This document shows positions 42,551 through 51,369 of a DNA stretch of 64,000 nt, in pieces. The stretch's first letter is position 1; each line of letters starts with the position of its first letter. The notes beneath the pieces are model-generated. The model was not told where the DNA came from. It worked only from the letters and a program-made list of their open reading frames with translations, and searched no databases. A program made the translations under genes and the position numbers. This DNA is from Draconibacterium mangrovi_A (GTDB lineage: Bacteria; Bacteroidota; Bacteroidia; Bacteroidales; Prolixibacteraceae), in NCBI RefSeq assembly GCF_037646455.1, contig NZ_JBBIXN010000003.1:534689-598688 (forward strand), read 5' to 3'.

Positions 42551-43015
42551 ATGCAACTCGTAAAAGTCGACTTAACAAATGAAAAGCACTGCCGGGCTGT
42601 GGTAAGTTTATTAAACGACTACATGCTCGATGATATGGGCATTGGCGAGGAAATGCCGCACGGGCTGGGCGAAAAAATTATAAAAGGACTGGTACGGCAC
42701 AAAGCATATGTTGGCTTTTTGGTTGAATTGGATGGCAGCTTTGCAGCACTGGCCAATTGCAACCTCAACTTTTCTACCTGGAAAGCCAAACCACTTATCA
42801 ATATTCACGATTTTGTTGTATCGCCCGATTCCCGCAATCGAGGTGTTGGTCTTTTTCTGCTAAAGGCAATAGAGAATTATGCCATCGAAAATGGATATTG
42901 CCGCATCAATCTCGAAGTTCGGCACGACAATTACAAGGCCCAGAATCTCTACAAAAAAGCAGGGTTTAAAGAGTGCGATCCCAACAATTATTTTTGGGAA
43001 AATCGAATTGAATAA
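42551..43015 (+). CDS. GNAT-family N-acetyltransferase
   Basis: The 154-aa protein has the GNAT fold with the acetyl-CoA loop in VSPDSRNRGVGLFLLKAIENYA (R/Q-x-x-G-x-G/A form) and the terminal LEVRHDNYKAQNLYKKAGFKE segment. The acceptor is unknown. It follows nifA by 63 bp on the same strand and converges on the efflux outer-membrane gene with a 12-bp gap. A role in nitrogen fixation is not indicated by the sequence. Confidence 0.9.
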   Translation: MQLVKVDLTNEKHCRAVVSLLNDYMLDDMGIGEEMPHGLGEKIIKGLVRHKAYVGFLVELDGSFAALANCNLNFSTWKAKPLINIHDFVVSPDSRNRGVGLFLLKAIENYAIENGYCRINLEVRHDNYKAQNLYKKAGFKECDPNNYFWENRIE

Positions 43016-43027
43016 ATACTGAACCGT

Positions 43028-44416
43028 TTATTTCCAGCCTCCTCCCAAAGCCCGGTAAAGCAAAACAACAGCATTCAGTTTCTGAATATGGTCATTAACA
43101 TCGTTTAACTGTGCATTGAGCAAACTTTGTTGTGCATTTAAAACTTCGGTATAAGTGGCCGAACCGTAGGTTAGAAGTTCCTCGGTATATTCCACCGATT
43201 TCTCCAGTGCTGCGAGTTGTTTGCTGCGGAGTTCAATTTTTCTAAGAGAGGCGTCGTATATATTGAGTGCATCGCTTACTTCAGCACCTGCATTTAACAA
43301 AGTGTACCTGAAATTCAGGAGCGACTCTTCCTGATGAGCTTTGGCCACTTCCAAACGCGTTTTATTGACCCTTTTATTAAATATAGGCTGAACCAAGCCA
43401 CCTACCACGTTTGCCGCAAATGACGTTGGATCGAGTAAATCTCCCAGGTCCAGTGCTTCCAATCCGGCGCTGGCAGTAAGTGTAACCGAAGGATAAAAGT
43501 AAGCTCTGGCGCTGTTAGTCATCTGGTAGGCGCTCATCACATTGTATTCGGCTTGCATAACATCGGGCCGGTTATCCAGGAGTTCCGATGGTACACCGAT
43601 CGAAAGCATTTCGTGTGCTTTTTGTTCTTCCAGTTTACCTCGTTCGATGGGGCCGGGAGTTCTTCCGAGCAAGAGGCAGAGTGTGTTTTCAGTTTCTTTA
43701 ATTTGTTGCTCAATGTCGGGGATTGTAACTTCTGCTGCATAACGCGAAGCTTCACTCTGAACAACGGCAGCTCCAGTTACACTACCACTTTCTTTTAATG
43801 CTTTCAAGGTTTCAACCAACTGTGCGCTGTTCTGCACAGTCTCCTTTGTTATTTCCAATTTGGCATCGAGTGCCAGCAGGTTGTAATAAACAGCTGAGAT
43901 ATTTGCGATTAAGCGGGTTTGAATGGCTTTGTGCGCGGCATCGGTAGCCAGGTAGTTGGAATATGCAGCTCGTTTCGAATTACTCAACTTTCCCCAGAAA
44001 TCGATTTCCCAGCTACTCTGCAAAATGGCTTGCGAGCCATTGTATTCTTTAGGCCCGTTTGGATTGGTCGATTCCGAGTTGCGAACATAGGTATGCCCCG
44101 CCTGTGCCGACAACGAAGGTGCCAGGGCCGCTTTACTCTGATAGAAATTTGATTCGGCTGCAATAACACGTTGAACAGCGGCTTGTAGGTCGAGATTGTT
44201 GCTCAATCCTTCGGCAATCAAACTGTCTAAAACAGGATCGTTAAATAGGTTTTGCCAGTTTTCGTTTGATAGATTGATTGTGTCGGTGACGGAATCTCCA
44301 TATAATCCATCGGTAAGATCCTGGCTTCGCTGGTACTGGTTTGTAGTGTTGCATGACCACAGTAACGCCGCGATTCCTAAAACGATTACTTTATAAATTA
44401 TTGAATTTGTTTTCAT
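43028..44416 (-). CDS. TolC/NodT-family outer-membrane efflux lipoprotein
   Basis: A lipoprotein signal (GIAALLWSCNTTNQ) precedes two repeats of the OEP fold, with helix pairs such as NLDLQAAVQRVIAAESNFYQ and LLDNRPDVMQAEYNVMSAYQ. Length 462 aa is normal. It forms the outer-membrane channel of the tripartite pump encoded immediately upstream on the same strand (20 bp gap). Confidence 0.93.
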   Translation of the reverse strand: MKTNSIIYKVIVLGIAALLWSCNTTNQYQRSQDLTDGLYGDSVTDTINLSNENWQNLFNDPVLDSLIAEGLSNNLDLQAAVQRVIAAESNFYQSKAALAPSLSAQAGHTYVRNSESTNPNGPKEYNGSQAILQSSWEIDFWGKLSNSKRAAYSNYLATDAAHKAIQTRLIANISAVYYNLLALDAKLEITKETVQNSAQLVETLKALKESGSVTGAAVVQSEASRYAAEVTIPDIEQQIKETENTLCLLLGRTPGPIERGKLEEQKAHEMLSIGVPSELLDNRPDVMQAEYNVMSAYQMTNSARAYFYPSVTLTASAGLEALDLGDLLDPTSFAANVVGGLVQPIFNKRVNKTRLEVAKAHQEESLLNFRYTLLNAGAEVSDALNIYDASLRKIELRSKQLAALEKSVEYTEELLTYGSATYTEVLNAQQSLLNAQLNDVNDHIQKLNAVVLLYRALGGGWK

Positions 44417-44436
44417 TTCTTCAACTTTTAGAGGGG

Positions 44437-47400
44437 TTATCCCAAACTGTTCATTTCCGAGATTTCCTCTTCTATTTTTGGTTTCTTTACTTTCTCATCA
44501 AGTGTTTGGAACACCACAAACATGGCAGGTATCACCAGGATTCCAATCATCGTTCCGATGAGCATTCCGCCAACAGCACCTGTTCCGATCGAATGGTTAC
44601 CGTTAGCACCAACACCACCACTGACAACCAAGGGAATCAAACCAACAATAAATGCAAATGAAGTCATCAAAATGGGGCGGAGTCGGGCTGTGGCACCATC
44701 AACTGCTGCCTGGATAATCGACATTCCTGATTCCCGCCGCTGTCGGGCAAACTCCACAATAAGAATGGCATTTTTTGCCAGCAACCCGATAAGCATAACC
44801 AGTGATATTTGCAGGTAGATGTTGTTATCAACTCCCATTATTCGCGCAAAAATAAAGGAACCGGCAATACCAATCGGAAGCGAAACAATAATGGATAAGG
44901 GTAGAATGTAGCTTTCGTACTGGGCCGCCAGAAAGAAGAATACAAAGATGAGGCTCAATACAAAGATCACGATAGTTTGATTACCTGCACTGATCTCTTC
45001 GCGGGTGATCCCCGAAAATTCGTAATCGTAGCCGGTTGGCAAATGCTCGGCTGCCACTTCGCGCACGGCATCAATGGCGTCTCCCGAACTATATCCGGGA
45101 TTTGGCGAACCGTTCACCGAAATTGCAGTGTACATATTAAAACGGTTAATCGATTCGGGGCCATAAACCTTTGTTAAGGTGATGAATTCCGATATCGGCG
45201 CCATTTCTCCGCTTGCTGTTCTAACTTTGATATTATTCAGATCTTCCGGATTTCCCCGGTATTGGGCTTCGGATTGTACCATAACCCGGTACTGTTTCCC
45301 AAAACGGTTAAAATCGGACGCATAGAATCCACCGATATAACCTTGCATGGCAGCCAGAACAGAACTGACCTGCAGCCCCGAACGCATACATCTTGCAGCA
45401 TCCACATCAATCCGGTACTGCGGAAAGCCTGTATTGAAAGCGGTCCGTGCGTACTGAATTTCCGGCCGTTGATTTAATGCTCCCAGAAAATTATTGGAAA
45501 TATTTTCAAAATCATGAATGTCGCCACCGGTTTTATCCTCAAGTTTCAGTTCGAAACCTCCGGTGATACTAAATCCGGGAACCATTGGCGGTGAAAAAAT
45601 AATGATGCGTGCATCTTTAATTTGTGCAGTCAGCATGTATAGTTTTTGTACAATGCTGTTCAGGTCCTGCCCGTCTTCTTTCCTTTCGTCAAACGGATCG
45701 AGGTTGGCAATGACCATGGCGTAAGGACTTCCCGAACCACCCATGAAGGAAAAGCCGGAAATAATAGTCCGAGACCGGATCTCTGGTACGGTTTTAATAA
45801 TTTCGTCAATTTGTTGTGCAACCTCAATTGTTTTTTCTGCTGAAGTAGCCGGAGGCATGGCAATATCAACAAACATACGGCCAGTGTCCTCTTCGGGGAC
45901 AAAACCTGTTGAAGTTGTTTTCATCAGGTAGCCAAGCAGACCAACGAAAATCAGGATCAAAGCTCCGGCCAGCCATCTACGGTCGATAAAGAAATGTGTT
46001 ATACGTTTGTATTTACCGGTCATGGTTGTAAAAGCGGTGTTGAAGGCAGAATAAAACCGCTTCATCACGCCTTTTCGTCCTTTCACTTCTTCGCTGTGTG
46101 GCTTCAGGAATAAAGCACAAAGTGCCGGGCTTAAGGTAAGCGCGTTTACCGCCGAAAGAATAATGGCAACTGTAAGTGTTATTCCAAACTGTCGATAGAA
46201 AACGCCGGTGGTTCCGGTAATAAAAGTTACAGGTATAAACACAGCGGCCATTACTAAAGTAATCGATATAATGGCTGTTGAAATTTCGCTCATTGCTGAA
46301 ATTGCAGCCGTTTTGGCATTCTTTGCCCCGGAGTCGAGTTTGGCGTGCACTGCTTCAACCACTACGATGGCATCGTCGACCACAATACCAATGGCCAGCA
46401 CCAATGCGAATAAGGTAAGCAGGTTGATGGTAAAACCAAACAGGTTGAGGAAAAAGAAGGTCCCGATAATAGATACGGGAACGGCAATTGCCGGAATTAA
46501 AGTTGCCCTGAAATTTTGCAGGAATACAAACACTACGATAAATACCAGGATAAAAGCTTCGAGTAAAGTGTGTAATACCTTTTCGATAGAGGCATCCAGA
46601 AATTCGTTGGTGTTCATCAGCACAACATATTCCACTCCCGGCGGGAACGACTGTGAAGCATTTTCGATAACTTCCTCTGCTTCGATAATTACATTCCGAG
46701 CGTTCGATCCGGCTGACTGGAAAATTGCCATGGCAATACCGGGCTGACCCTGCGTTTGCGTGATGCGGTTATAACTGAGCGATCCCATTTCAACACGGGC
46801 GATATCGCGCAGCCGGAGAATATTCCCGTTGGCATCCGATTTAATGACAATATCGCCAAACTCTTCAGGTTGTGTTAATTTACCCCGATACCGGATTACA
46901 TATTCATAACTTTGATCGTTCTCACTTCCAAAACGTCCGGGAGCCGCTTCAAGGTTCTGGGCATTCAGGGCCGAAACAACATCGGCAGGTATCAAATTGT
47001 AGCTCGACATGATATCCGGTTTCAGCCAGATTCGCATAGAGTAGTCTTTGGCGCCAAAAACCAGTGCTTCTCCAACACCATTAATACGTTGTACCTGTGG
47101 AAGCAAATTAATTTTTGCATAGTTCTGCAGGAAGGTTTCATCGTACCTTCCATTCTTGCTGAACAGCGAAAACACCATTAACATGTTGTTCTGTCGTTTG
47201 GCCGTAATTACCCCGGCACGAGTAACCTCCGCAGGCAGCAGCGAAGTGGCCCGGGCCACCCTGTTTTGTACGTTAACCGCCGCCATATCAGGATCGGTTC
47301 CCTGTTTAAAATAAACTTCGATACTTGCTGAACCATTGTTGTTTGCTGTCGAGTTCATATAAATCATGTCCTCAACTCCGTTAATTTGTTCTTCAAGCGG

Positions 47401-47589
47401 AATAACCACGCTATTCAGTACGGTTTGTGCATCGGCTCCTGTGTAGTTGGCCGAAACCCGAATGGTTGGCGGTGCAATATCGGGGTACTGTTCAATAGGC
47501 AAAGTAGCTATCCCAAGTCCTCCGAGGATGACCAGAATAATGGAAACGACCGTTGAAAGAACGGGTCTTTCTATAAATATTTTAAACAT
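44437..47589 (-). CDS. RND multidrug efflux permease (AcrB/HAE1 type)
   Basis: The 1050-aa permease has 12 membrane helices and two large periplasmic loops. Recognisable elements are MFKIFIERPVLSTVVSIIL at the N-end, the proton-relay pair in GIVVDDAIVVVEAVH (helix 4), and the conserved TARLRPILMTSFAFIVGLIP late in the protein. It exports hydrophobic or amphipathic compounds by proton antiport with the adaptor and TolC-like genes of the same operon. The substrate is unknown. Confidence 0.95.
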   Translation of the reverse strand: MFKIFIERPVLSTVVSIILVILGGLGIATLPIEQYPDIAPPTIRVSANYTGADAQTVLNSVVIPLEEQINGVEDMIYMNSTANNNGSASIEVYFKQGTDPDMAAVNVQNRVARATSLLPAEVTRAGVITAKRQNNMLMVFSLFSKNGRYDETFLQNYAKINLLPQVQRINGVGEALVFGAKDYSMRIWLKPDIMSSYNLIPADVVSALNAQNLEAAPGRFGSENDQSYEYVIRYRGKLTQPEEFGDIVIKSDANGNILRLRDIARVEMGSLSYNRITQTQGQPGIAMAIFQSAGSNARNVIIEAEEVIENASQSFPPGVEYVVLMNTNEFLDASIEKVLHTLLEAFILVFIVVFVFLQNFRATLIPAIAVPVSIIGTFFFLNLFGFTINLLTLFALVLAIGIVVDDAIVVVEAVHAKLDSGAKNAKTAAISAMSEISTAIISITLVMAAVFIPVTFITGTTGVFYRQFGITLTVAIILSAVNALTLSPALCALFLKPHSEEVKGRKGVMKRFYSAFNTAFTTMTGKYKRITHFFIDRRWLAGALILIFVGLLGYLMKTTSTGFVPEEDTGRMFVDIAMPPATSAEKTIEVAQQIDEIIKTVPEIRSRTIISGFSFMGGSGSPYAMVIANLDPFDERKEDGQDLNSIVQKLYMLTAQIKDARIIIFSPPMVPGFSITGGFELKLEDKTGGDIHDFENISNNFLGALNQRPEIQYARTAFNTGFPQYRIDVDAARCMRSGLQVSSVLAAMQGYIGGFYASDFNRFGKQYRVMVQSEAQYRGNPEDLNNIKVRTASGEMAPISEFITLTKVYGPESINRFNMYTAISVNGSPNPGYSSGDAIDAVREVAAEHLPTGYDYEFSGITREEISAGNQTIVIFVLSLIFVFFFLAAQYESYILPLSIIVSLPIGIAGSFIFARIMGVDNNIYLQISLVMLIGLLAKNAILIVEFARQRRESGMSIIQAAVDGATARLRPILMTSFAFIVGLIPLVVSGGVGANGNHSIGTGAVGGMLIGTMIGILVIPAMFVVFQTLDEKVKKPKIEEEISEMNSLG

Positions 47590-47609
47590 AGTTGTTTGCT
47601 ATTGGATGA

Positions 47610-48785
47610 TTATTCGTTTGAAGGCTGAATGTTATCGGCAACCGCCTCTTGTACGGTTACTTTAGGTTTTATCTCCATTCCATCACGAAGTCCGGCAATA
47701 CCTTCAACCACAATTTTATCGCCTTTTTTTAATCCTGAAGACACCACATAAACGTCCTTCAAATTACCGACAATAACTTCAATCGGGGTATTTACAATCT
47801 TGTTGTCGCTGTTGGCAACATACACAAAATGTTTTCCCTGAATTTCGTAACTGGCATTTTGTGGAACCAGCAATACATTATTATGGTATTCCGGCAAACG
47901 GATATTCCCGCTTCCGCCCGAGCGCAAATCTCCTTCCGGATTAGGGAAAGCGGCGCGAACATTAATAGCGCCTGTTTGAGGATCGACGATTCCGCTGGCA
48001 ATTTCAATTTTTCCTTTATGATTATAAATGGACTGATCGGGTAAAACCAGCTCAACTTCAGGTAATTTAGTGAGTTTTTCGCGTGTAGTGTTTCCTTTCA
48101 AACTTTTTGTCATCTGCAAAAACACTTTTTCGTTGATGGAGAAATAAGCCCGCATAGTCGAAGTGTTCGAAACGGTGGTCAGCGGCGTTGCAATTGAACT
48201 GCTCACCAAACTTCCAACCCGGTATGGGAAAGTGCCGATTATTCCATCGGTGGGGCTGGTAATCATTGTATAATCGAGGTTGGCTTTTGCATTCGCAAGA
48301 TTTGCATTGGCTTGTGCCAGTAATGCTTCGGCACTTTGCAATTCGGTTTTAACCGATTCGAGCTGGAACTCACTGACGATGCTTTTCTCCACCAGCGGCT
48401 GTGTTTTTTCGAGATTGATTTTAGCCGTGGATACCTGCGACTCGGCAACTTTCACCTGGGCTTCAGCCGATCGTACCTGAGCACGGATATCGTTGGCATT
48501 TAGCTGAAACAGAACCTGTCCTTTTTTTACATAGTCGCCTTCGTCAACTAAAATCCTTTCGATATAGCCGGCCACTCTTGGTCTGATTTCAACGGTTTGT
48601 TCGCCTTCAAGTGTGGCCGGAAAATCCTGGTAAAGAGTAATGTTCTGCGGAGTAACTTCAAGTACATTGTACTCACTGATCTGGCTGGCCATTTGAGCAT
48701 TTCCTTGCTGCTTGTTCGAGCAGGAAGAAAAGATAAATAGAATGGCAATAATCGCCAGGTTTGCAATTTGTTTAAAAATTTTCAT
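47610..48785 (-). CDS. RND efflux periplasmic adaptor (membrane fusion protein)
   Basis: A lipoprotein signal (ILFIFSSCSNKQ) is followed by the lipoyl/coiled-coil/beta-barrel layout of MFP proteins: VEIRPRVAGYIERILVDEGDYVKKGQVLF, an alpha hairpin (QVRSAEAQVKVAESQVSTAK...), NLDYTMITSPTDGIIG and the membrane-proximal domain. It links the RND permease to the TolC-like channel. Spacing to the permease gene is 20 bp. Confidence 0.94.
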   Translation of the reverse strand: MKIFKQIANLAIIAILFIFSSCSNKQQGNAQMASQISEYNVLEVTPQNITLYQDFPATLEGEQTVEIRPRVAGYIERILVDEGDYVKKGQVLFQLNANDIRAQVRSAEAQVKVAESQVSTAKINLEKTQPLVEKSIVSEFQLESVKTELQSAEALLAQANANLANAKANLDYTMITSPTDGIIGTFPYRVGSLVSSSIATPLTTVSNTSTMRAYFSINEKVFLQMTKSLKGNTTREKLTKLPEVELVLPDQSIYNHKGKIEIASGIVDPQTGAINVRAAFPNPEGDLRSGGSGNIRLPEYHNNVLLVPQNASYEIQGKHFVYVANSDNKIVNTPIEVIVGNLKDVYVVSSGLKKGDKIVVEGIAGLRDGMEIKPKVTVQEAVADNIQPSNE

Positions 48786-48829
48786 GTGTTGTTTCTATTG
48801 TAATTTTAAATTTTCCGGTGGTAATATGA

Positions 48830-49273
48830 TTATGAAACACATTGCTTAAAGCCTGTGTTCATCTGGATCTTCGAAATAACATGCTCAAAATGTGATAGTT
48901 CCTCCTCCGTTACATTCATTAAAAGTTCGGATGAAACTTCGCGTGACAGCTTTTTTGAGCGTTCCAATAACTTCTGGCCTTTCCCAGTGAGCATTAAATT
49001 CTTTTTTCTTTTGTCATCCTTATCGATCATCCGAACCACATATTGTAATTCAATCAGTGTATTTACCTGTCGAAGTATGATCGACTTGTCGCGCAGAAAA
49101 TGATTGGCCAGATCTTGTTGTGTACCGGTTCCTTTTTCGTTGATGAAATGCATCATTACGAAGTGCTCAAAACTCAGGTCCAGTTTGTTTTCCTTAAACT
49201 TCGACTCCAGCTTAAACTTAACCAGTTTCATGGTTTGTCCAAGCAGGTATGTCAATGGCTTATTTGAATGCAT
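48830..49273 (-). CDS. MarR-family repressor of the efflux operon
   Basis: The 147-aa winged-helix protein has TQQDLANHFLRDKSIILRQVNTL (recognition helix region) and the wing DKDDKRKKNLMLTGKG. It is the first gene of the leftward efflux operon, 44 bp before the adaptor. A perfect inverted repeat overlaps its promoter, so it probably represses itself and the pump until a ligand binds. Confidence 0.93.
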   Translation of the reverse strand: MHSNKPLTYLLGQTMKLVKFKLESKFKENKLDLSFEHFVMMHFINEKGTGTQQDLANHFLRDKSIILRQVNTLIELQYVVRMIDKDDKRKKNLMLTGKGQKLLERSKKLSREVSSELLMNVTEEELSHFEHVISKIQMNTGFKQCVS

Positions 49274-49296
49274 AATCCGTTCATGTTTCTACGCTG

Positions 49297-49304
49297 CAAA
49301 ATTA
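49297..49304 (-). promoter_or_regulatory. -7 element of the marR-efflux operon
   Basis: TAATTTTG on the minus strand matches TAnnTTTG and lies about 24 bp before the MarR start codon at 49273. A TTG of the -33 region falls inside the adjacent inverted repeat. Confidence 0.6.
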
Positions 49305-49309
49305 AAGCG

Positions 49310-49334
49310 AATTAGTTGCAAAAGTCAACTAATT
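49310..49334. promoter_or_regulatory. Putative MarR operator
   Basis: AATTAGTTG (49310-49318) and CAACTAATT (49326-49334) form a perfect 9-bp inverted repeat with a 7-bp spacer. It overlaps the -33 region of the leftward marR promoter, as expected for an autorepressor site. Confidence 0.65.
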
Positions 49335-49489
49335 ATGAGATTTATTTTAACAGATTCTAAATAGTTTTATATAGTGCTGACAGATAGTGGTTTGTGATGT
49401 TGTCTGAATGTTAACCCGGCTTCAGCTTCAGGTCTTCAATAAATCGGTCTTCTGCCCGAGTTTTTGTATTAGATATGATCCGGGCAATT

Positions 49490-49505
49490 CCTACCAAATT
49501 GTAGG
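49490..49505. promoter_or_regulatory. Palindrome 1 upstream of nifH
   Basis: CCTACCAAATTGTAGG has 5-bp arms CCTAC/GTAGG with a 6-bp centre. It is one of a pair whose centres are 101 bp apart. It is a candidate operator; the binding protein is unknown. Confidence 0.5.
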
Positions 49506-49588
49506 TTAAGCCTATGTTAAGTGTTCTTAAATGTTTGATATACAGATTTTAATGTGTCTTTCTACCTAAAAGTATGTACAACCCTAAG

Positions 49589-49608
49589 ATCCTACATAAT
49601 TGTAGGAT
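49589..49608. promoter_or_regulatory. Palindrome 2 upstream of nifH
   Basis: ATCCTACATAATTGTAGGAT is an inverted repeat with 8-bp arms around TAAT, and shares the CCTAC-N6-GTAGG core with palindrome 1. It is a candidate operator for NifA or another nitrogen or molybdenum regulator. Confidence 0.55.
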
Positions 49609-49716
49609 ATACAATAAGGAATTTATCGGGATAGAAATCATAAAATATTTTCAAGTTGTAGATATTCAGTCTATTATGAAGTTTGGATTTGTGGCGTATG
49701 TTGTTTAGCATGTTTT

Positions 49717-49732
49717 TTGGCACAACTCTCGT
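49717..49732 (+). promoter_or_regulatory. Candidate sigma-54 promoter of nifH
   Basis: TTGGCAC gives an exact -24 element; the -12 element at the correct spacing reads TCGT instead of TTGC. Transcription would start near 49744, 32 bp before nifH. The NifA-like gene nearby supports sigma-54 control, but the poor -12 match lowers confidence. Confidence 0.4.
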
Positions 49733-49775
49733 TAAAGGCCTGGCAAATGCAAATTAATTTTTAAAACTGAATACG

Positions 49776-50600
49776 ATGAGAAAGATTGCTATTTATGGAA
49801 AAGGTGGTATTGGGAAATCAACCACCACACAAAACACAGTTGCAGGACTTGTTGAAGCCGGGAAAAATGTAAAAGTAGTTGGATGTGATCCAAAAGCTGA
49901 CTCAACCCGATTGTTGCTCGGAGGTTTGGCGCAAAAAACAGTACTGGATACGCTTCGTGAAGAAGGCGAAGATGTAGATCTCGAAGACATTGTAAAAGTG
50001 GGTTACGGCGGTGTACGCTGTGTTGAATCAGGTGGTCCGGAACCGGGAGTTGGATGTGCCGGTCGCGGTATCATTACCTCTATTAACCTGTTGGAACAAC
50101 TCGGTGCATGGGACGAAAGTTTCAAAATCGATTACACTTTTTACGATGTATTAGGTGACGTGGTTTGTGGTGGTTTTGCCATGCCAATCCGCGAAGGTAA
50201 AGCCCAGGAAATTTACATTGTAGTTTCTGGTGAGATGATGGCGATGTATGCAGCTAACAACATTTGCAAGGGTATTAAAAAATACGCTCAGGCAGGTGGT
50301 GTTCGCTTAGGTGGATTGATCTGTAACTCGCGTAAAGTTGACAACGAATCTCAAATGATTGAGGAGTTGGCCAAGCGTCTGGGTACACAAATGATTCACT
50401 TTGTTCCTCGCGATAACATGGTTCAGCGCGCCGAAATCAACCGTAAAACCGTTATCGATTACGAACCTGAACATCCGCAAGCCGACGAATACCGTGCCCT
50501 GGCAAAAGCCATCGACGAAAATGAATTGTTCGTTGTGCCTGAACCACTCGAAATTGAAGAGTTGGAAAAATTATTGATCGAATTCGGTATCGCCAGCTAA
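49776..50600 (+). CDS. nifH: Nitrogenase iron protein (dinitrogenase reductase)
   Basis: NifH is the ATP-dependent electron donor to the MoFe protein and is also needed for cofactor assembly. The P-loop GKGGIGKST is at residues 8-16, the [4Fe-4S] ligands are Cys94 (GVGCAGRGI) and Cys131 (VVCGGFAMP), and Arg97 is the residue ADP-ribosylated in species with DraT. The 274-aa length and the sequence style fit the anaerobe group with nifI genes. It heads the nif operon; nifI1 follows after 33 bp. Confidence 0.98.
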   Translation: MRKIAIYGKGGIGKSTTTQNTVAGLVEAGKNVKVVGCDPKADSTRLLLGGLAQKTVLDTLREEGEDVDLEDIVKVGYGGVRCVESGGPEPGVGCAGRGIITSINLLEQLGAWDESFKIDYTFYDVLGDVVCGGFAMPIREGKAQEIYIVVSGEMMAMYAANNICKGIKKYAQAGGVRLGGLICNSRKVDNESQMIEELAKRLGTQMIHFVPRDNMVQRAEINRKTVIDYEPEHPQADEYRALAKAIDENELFVVPEPLEIEELEKLLIEFGIAS

Positions 50601-50633
50601 TTACAAATCAACTTAAATTAAGGAGGACTAACC

Positions 50634-50960
50634 ATGTTAATGATAAGAGCCATCATTCGCCCTGAAAAATCGAGTAAAGTATTAAAAGCCCTGTTTGAAG
50701 CAGGCTACATTGCAGTAACAAAAATCCCGGTTGTTGGTCGCGGAAAACAGCGCGGTATTAAAATCGGAGATATAACCTACGACGAACTTCCAAAGGAGAT
50801 GCTAATCATGGTAATAAAAGACGAAGACAAAGACTTCGCAATTAATACCATTATGGAAGCTGCCCGCACCGAGCCTAAAGGTGCATTTGGCGATGGAAAA
50901 ATATTTGTGACTTCAGTGGATGAGGCGTACACCATCAGCCGTGGATCAAAAGAATTATAA
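50634..50960 (+). CDS. nifI1: PII-like nitrogenase regulator NifI1
   Basis: A PII-fold protein (108 aa) lying between nifH and nifD, as in methanogens, clostridia and Chlorobi. LMIRAIIRPEKSSKVLKALFEAG opens the fold, and the T-loop region (VGRGKQRGIKIGDITYDELPKE) lacks the uridylylated Tyr context of GlnB. GDGKIFVTSVDEAYTISRG closes it. In characterised systems NifI1 and NifI2 together block NifDK when ammonium is present and are relieved by 2-oxoglutarate. The start has a perfect AGGAGG seven bases upstream, unusual in this phylum. Confidence 0.95.
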   Translation: MLMIRAIIRPEKSSKVLKALFEAGYIAVTKIPVVGRGKQRGIKIGDITYDELPKEMLIMVIKDEDKDFAINTIMEAARTEPKGAFGDGKIFVTSVDEAYTISRGSKEL

Positions 50961-50978
50961 TCCTAAAATCAGACGACT

Positions 50979-51353
50979 ATGAAGATGGTATTGGCGATCA
51001 TCAGGATCGATAAAATGAATGCAACAAAACGGGCTCTTACCGCAGCCGGCATCACATCGATGACTGCAACCGGTAAAGTTTTCGGACGCGGAAAAGGAGC
51101 CTGGGATGCACAAGTAATGGAAGGGGCAAAAAAAGATATGCCTGAAGCACTTACCCATCTTGGAAAAGAGCCAAGACTGAGACCACAGCGTGTACTAAAT
51201 ATTGCGGTTTCCGACCACAATGTTCAGTTAACAGTTGATACGATTATCGAAGTTAATCAGACACCTGCTCCCGGCGACGGAAAAATCTTTGTCCTTCCAT
51301 TGGAAGATACGTTCAGGGTTCGCACGGGTGAAACAGGAACGACAATCCTTTAA
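50979..51353 (+). CDS. nifI2: PII-like nitrogenase regulator NifI2
   Basis: The second PII-family protein (124 aa), 18 bp after nifI1. It has the opening MVLAIIRIDKMNATKRALTAAGI, a longer T-loop region (KVFGRGKGAWDAQVMEGAKKDMPEALTHLGKEPRLRPQR) and the closing APGDGKIFVLPLEDTFRVRTGE. The extended T-loop is the feature that distinguishes NifI2, which is thought to contact nitrogenase in complex with NifI1. nifD follows after 16 bp. Confidence 0.95.
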   Translation: MKMVLAIIRIDKMNATKRALTAAGITSMTATGKVFGRGKGAWDAQVMEGAKKDMPEALTHLGKEPRLRPQRVLNIAVSDHNVQLTVDTIIEVNQTPAPGDGKIFVLPLEDTFRVRTGETGTTIL

Positions 51354-51369
51354 TTAAAAAGACAAAATT

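Larger units (their letters stand above)
49335..49775. other. nifH upstream regulatory region
   Basis: The gap between marR and nifH holds two CCTAC-N6-GTAGG palindromes, a sigma-54-like -24/-12 candidate, and two copies of GATATACA preceded by TGT at the same spacing (49532-49544 and 49601-49613). No ORF is seen. A TGT-N10-ACA NifA site was searched for by eye and not found. Confidence 0.6.

Noticed and set aside
46208..46747. 179-aa Thr/Ile/Ala-rich frame opposite the RND permease
   Set aside because: Low-complexity shadow of a membrane-protein gene on the other strand.
49335..49715. NifA upstream activator site of the TGT-N10-ACA form
   Set aside because: Only TGT-N7-ACA arrangements (49532-49544 and 49601-49613) were seen; the spacing does not fit the known site.
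49741..49757. Second sigma-54 candidate at TGGCAAATGCAAATTAA
   Set aside because: The -24 element is incomplete and no GC occurs at the required distance.
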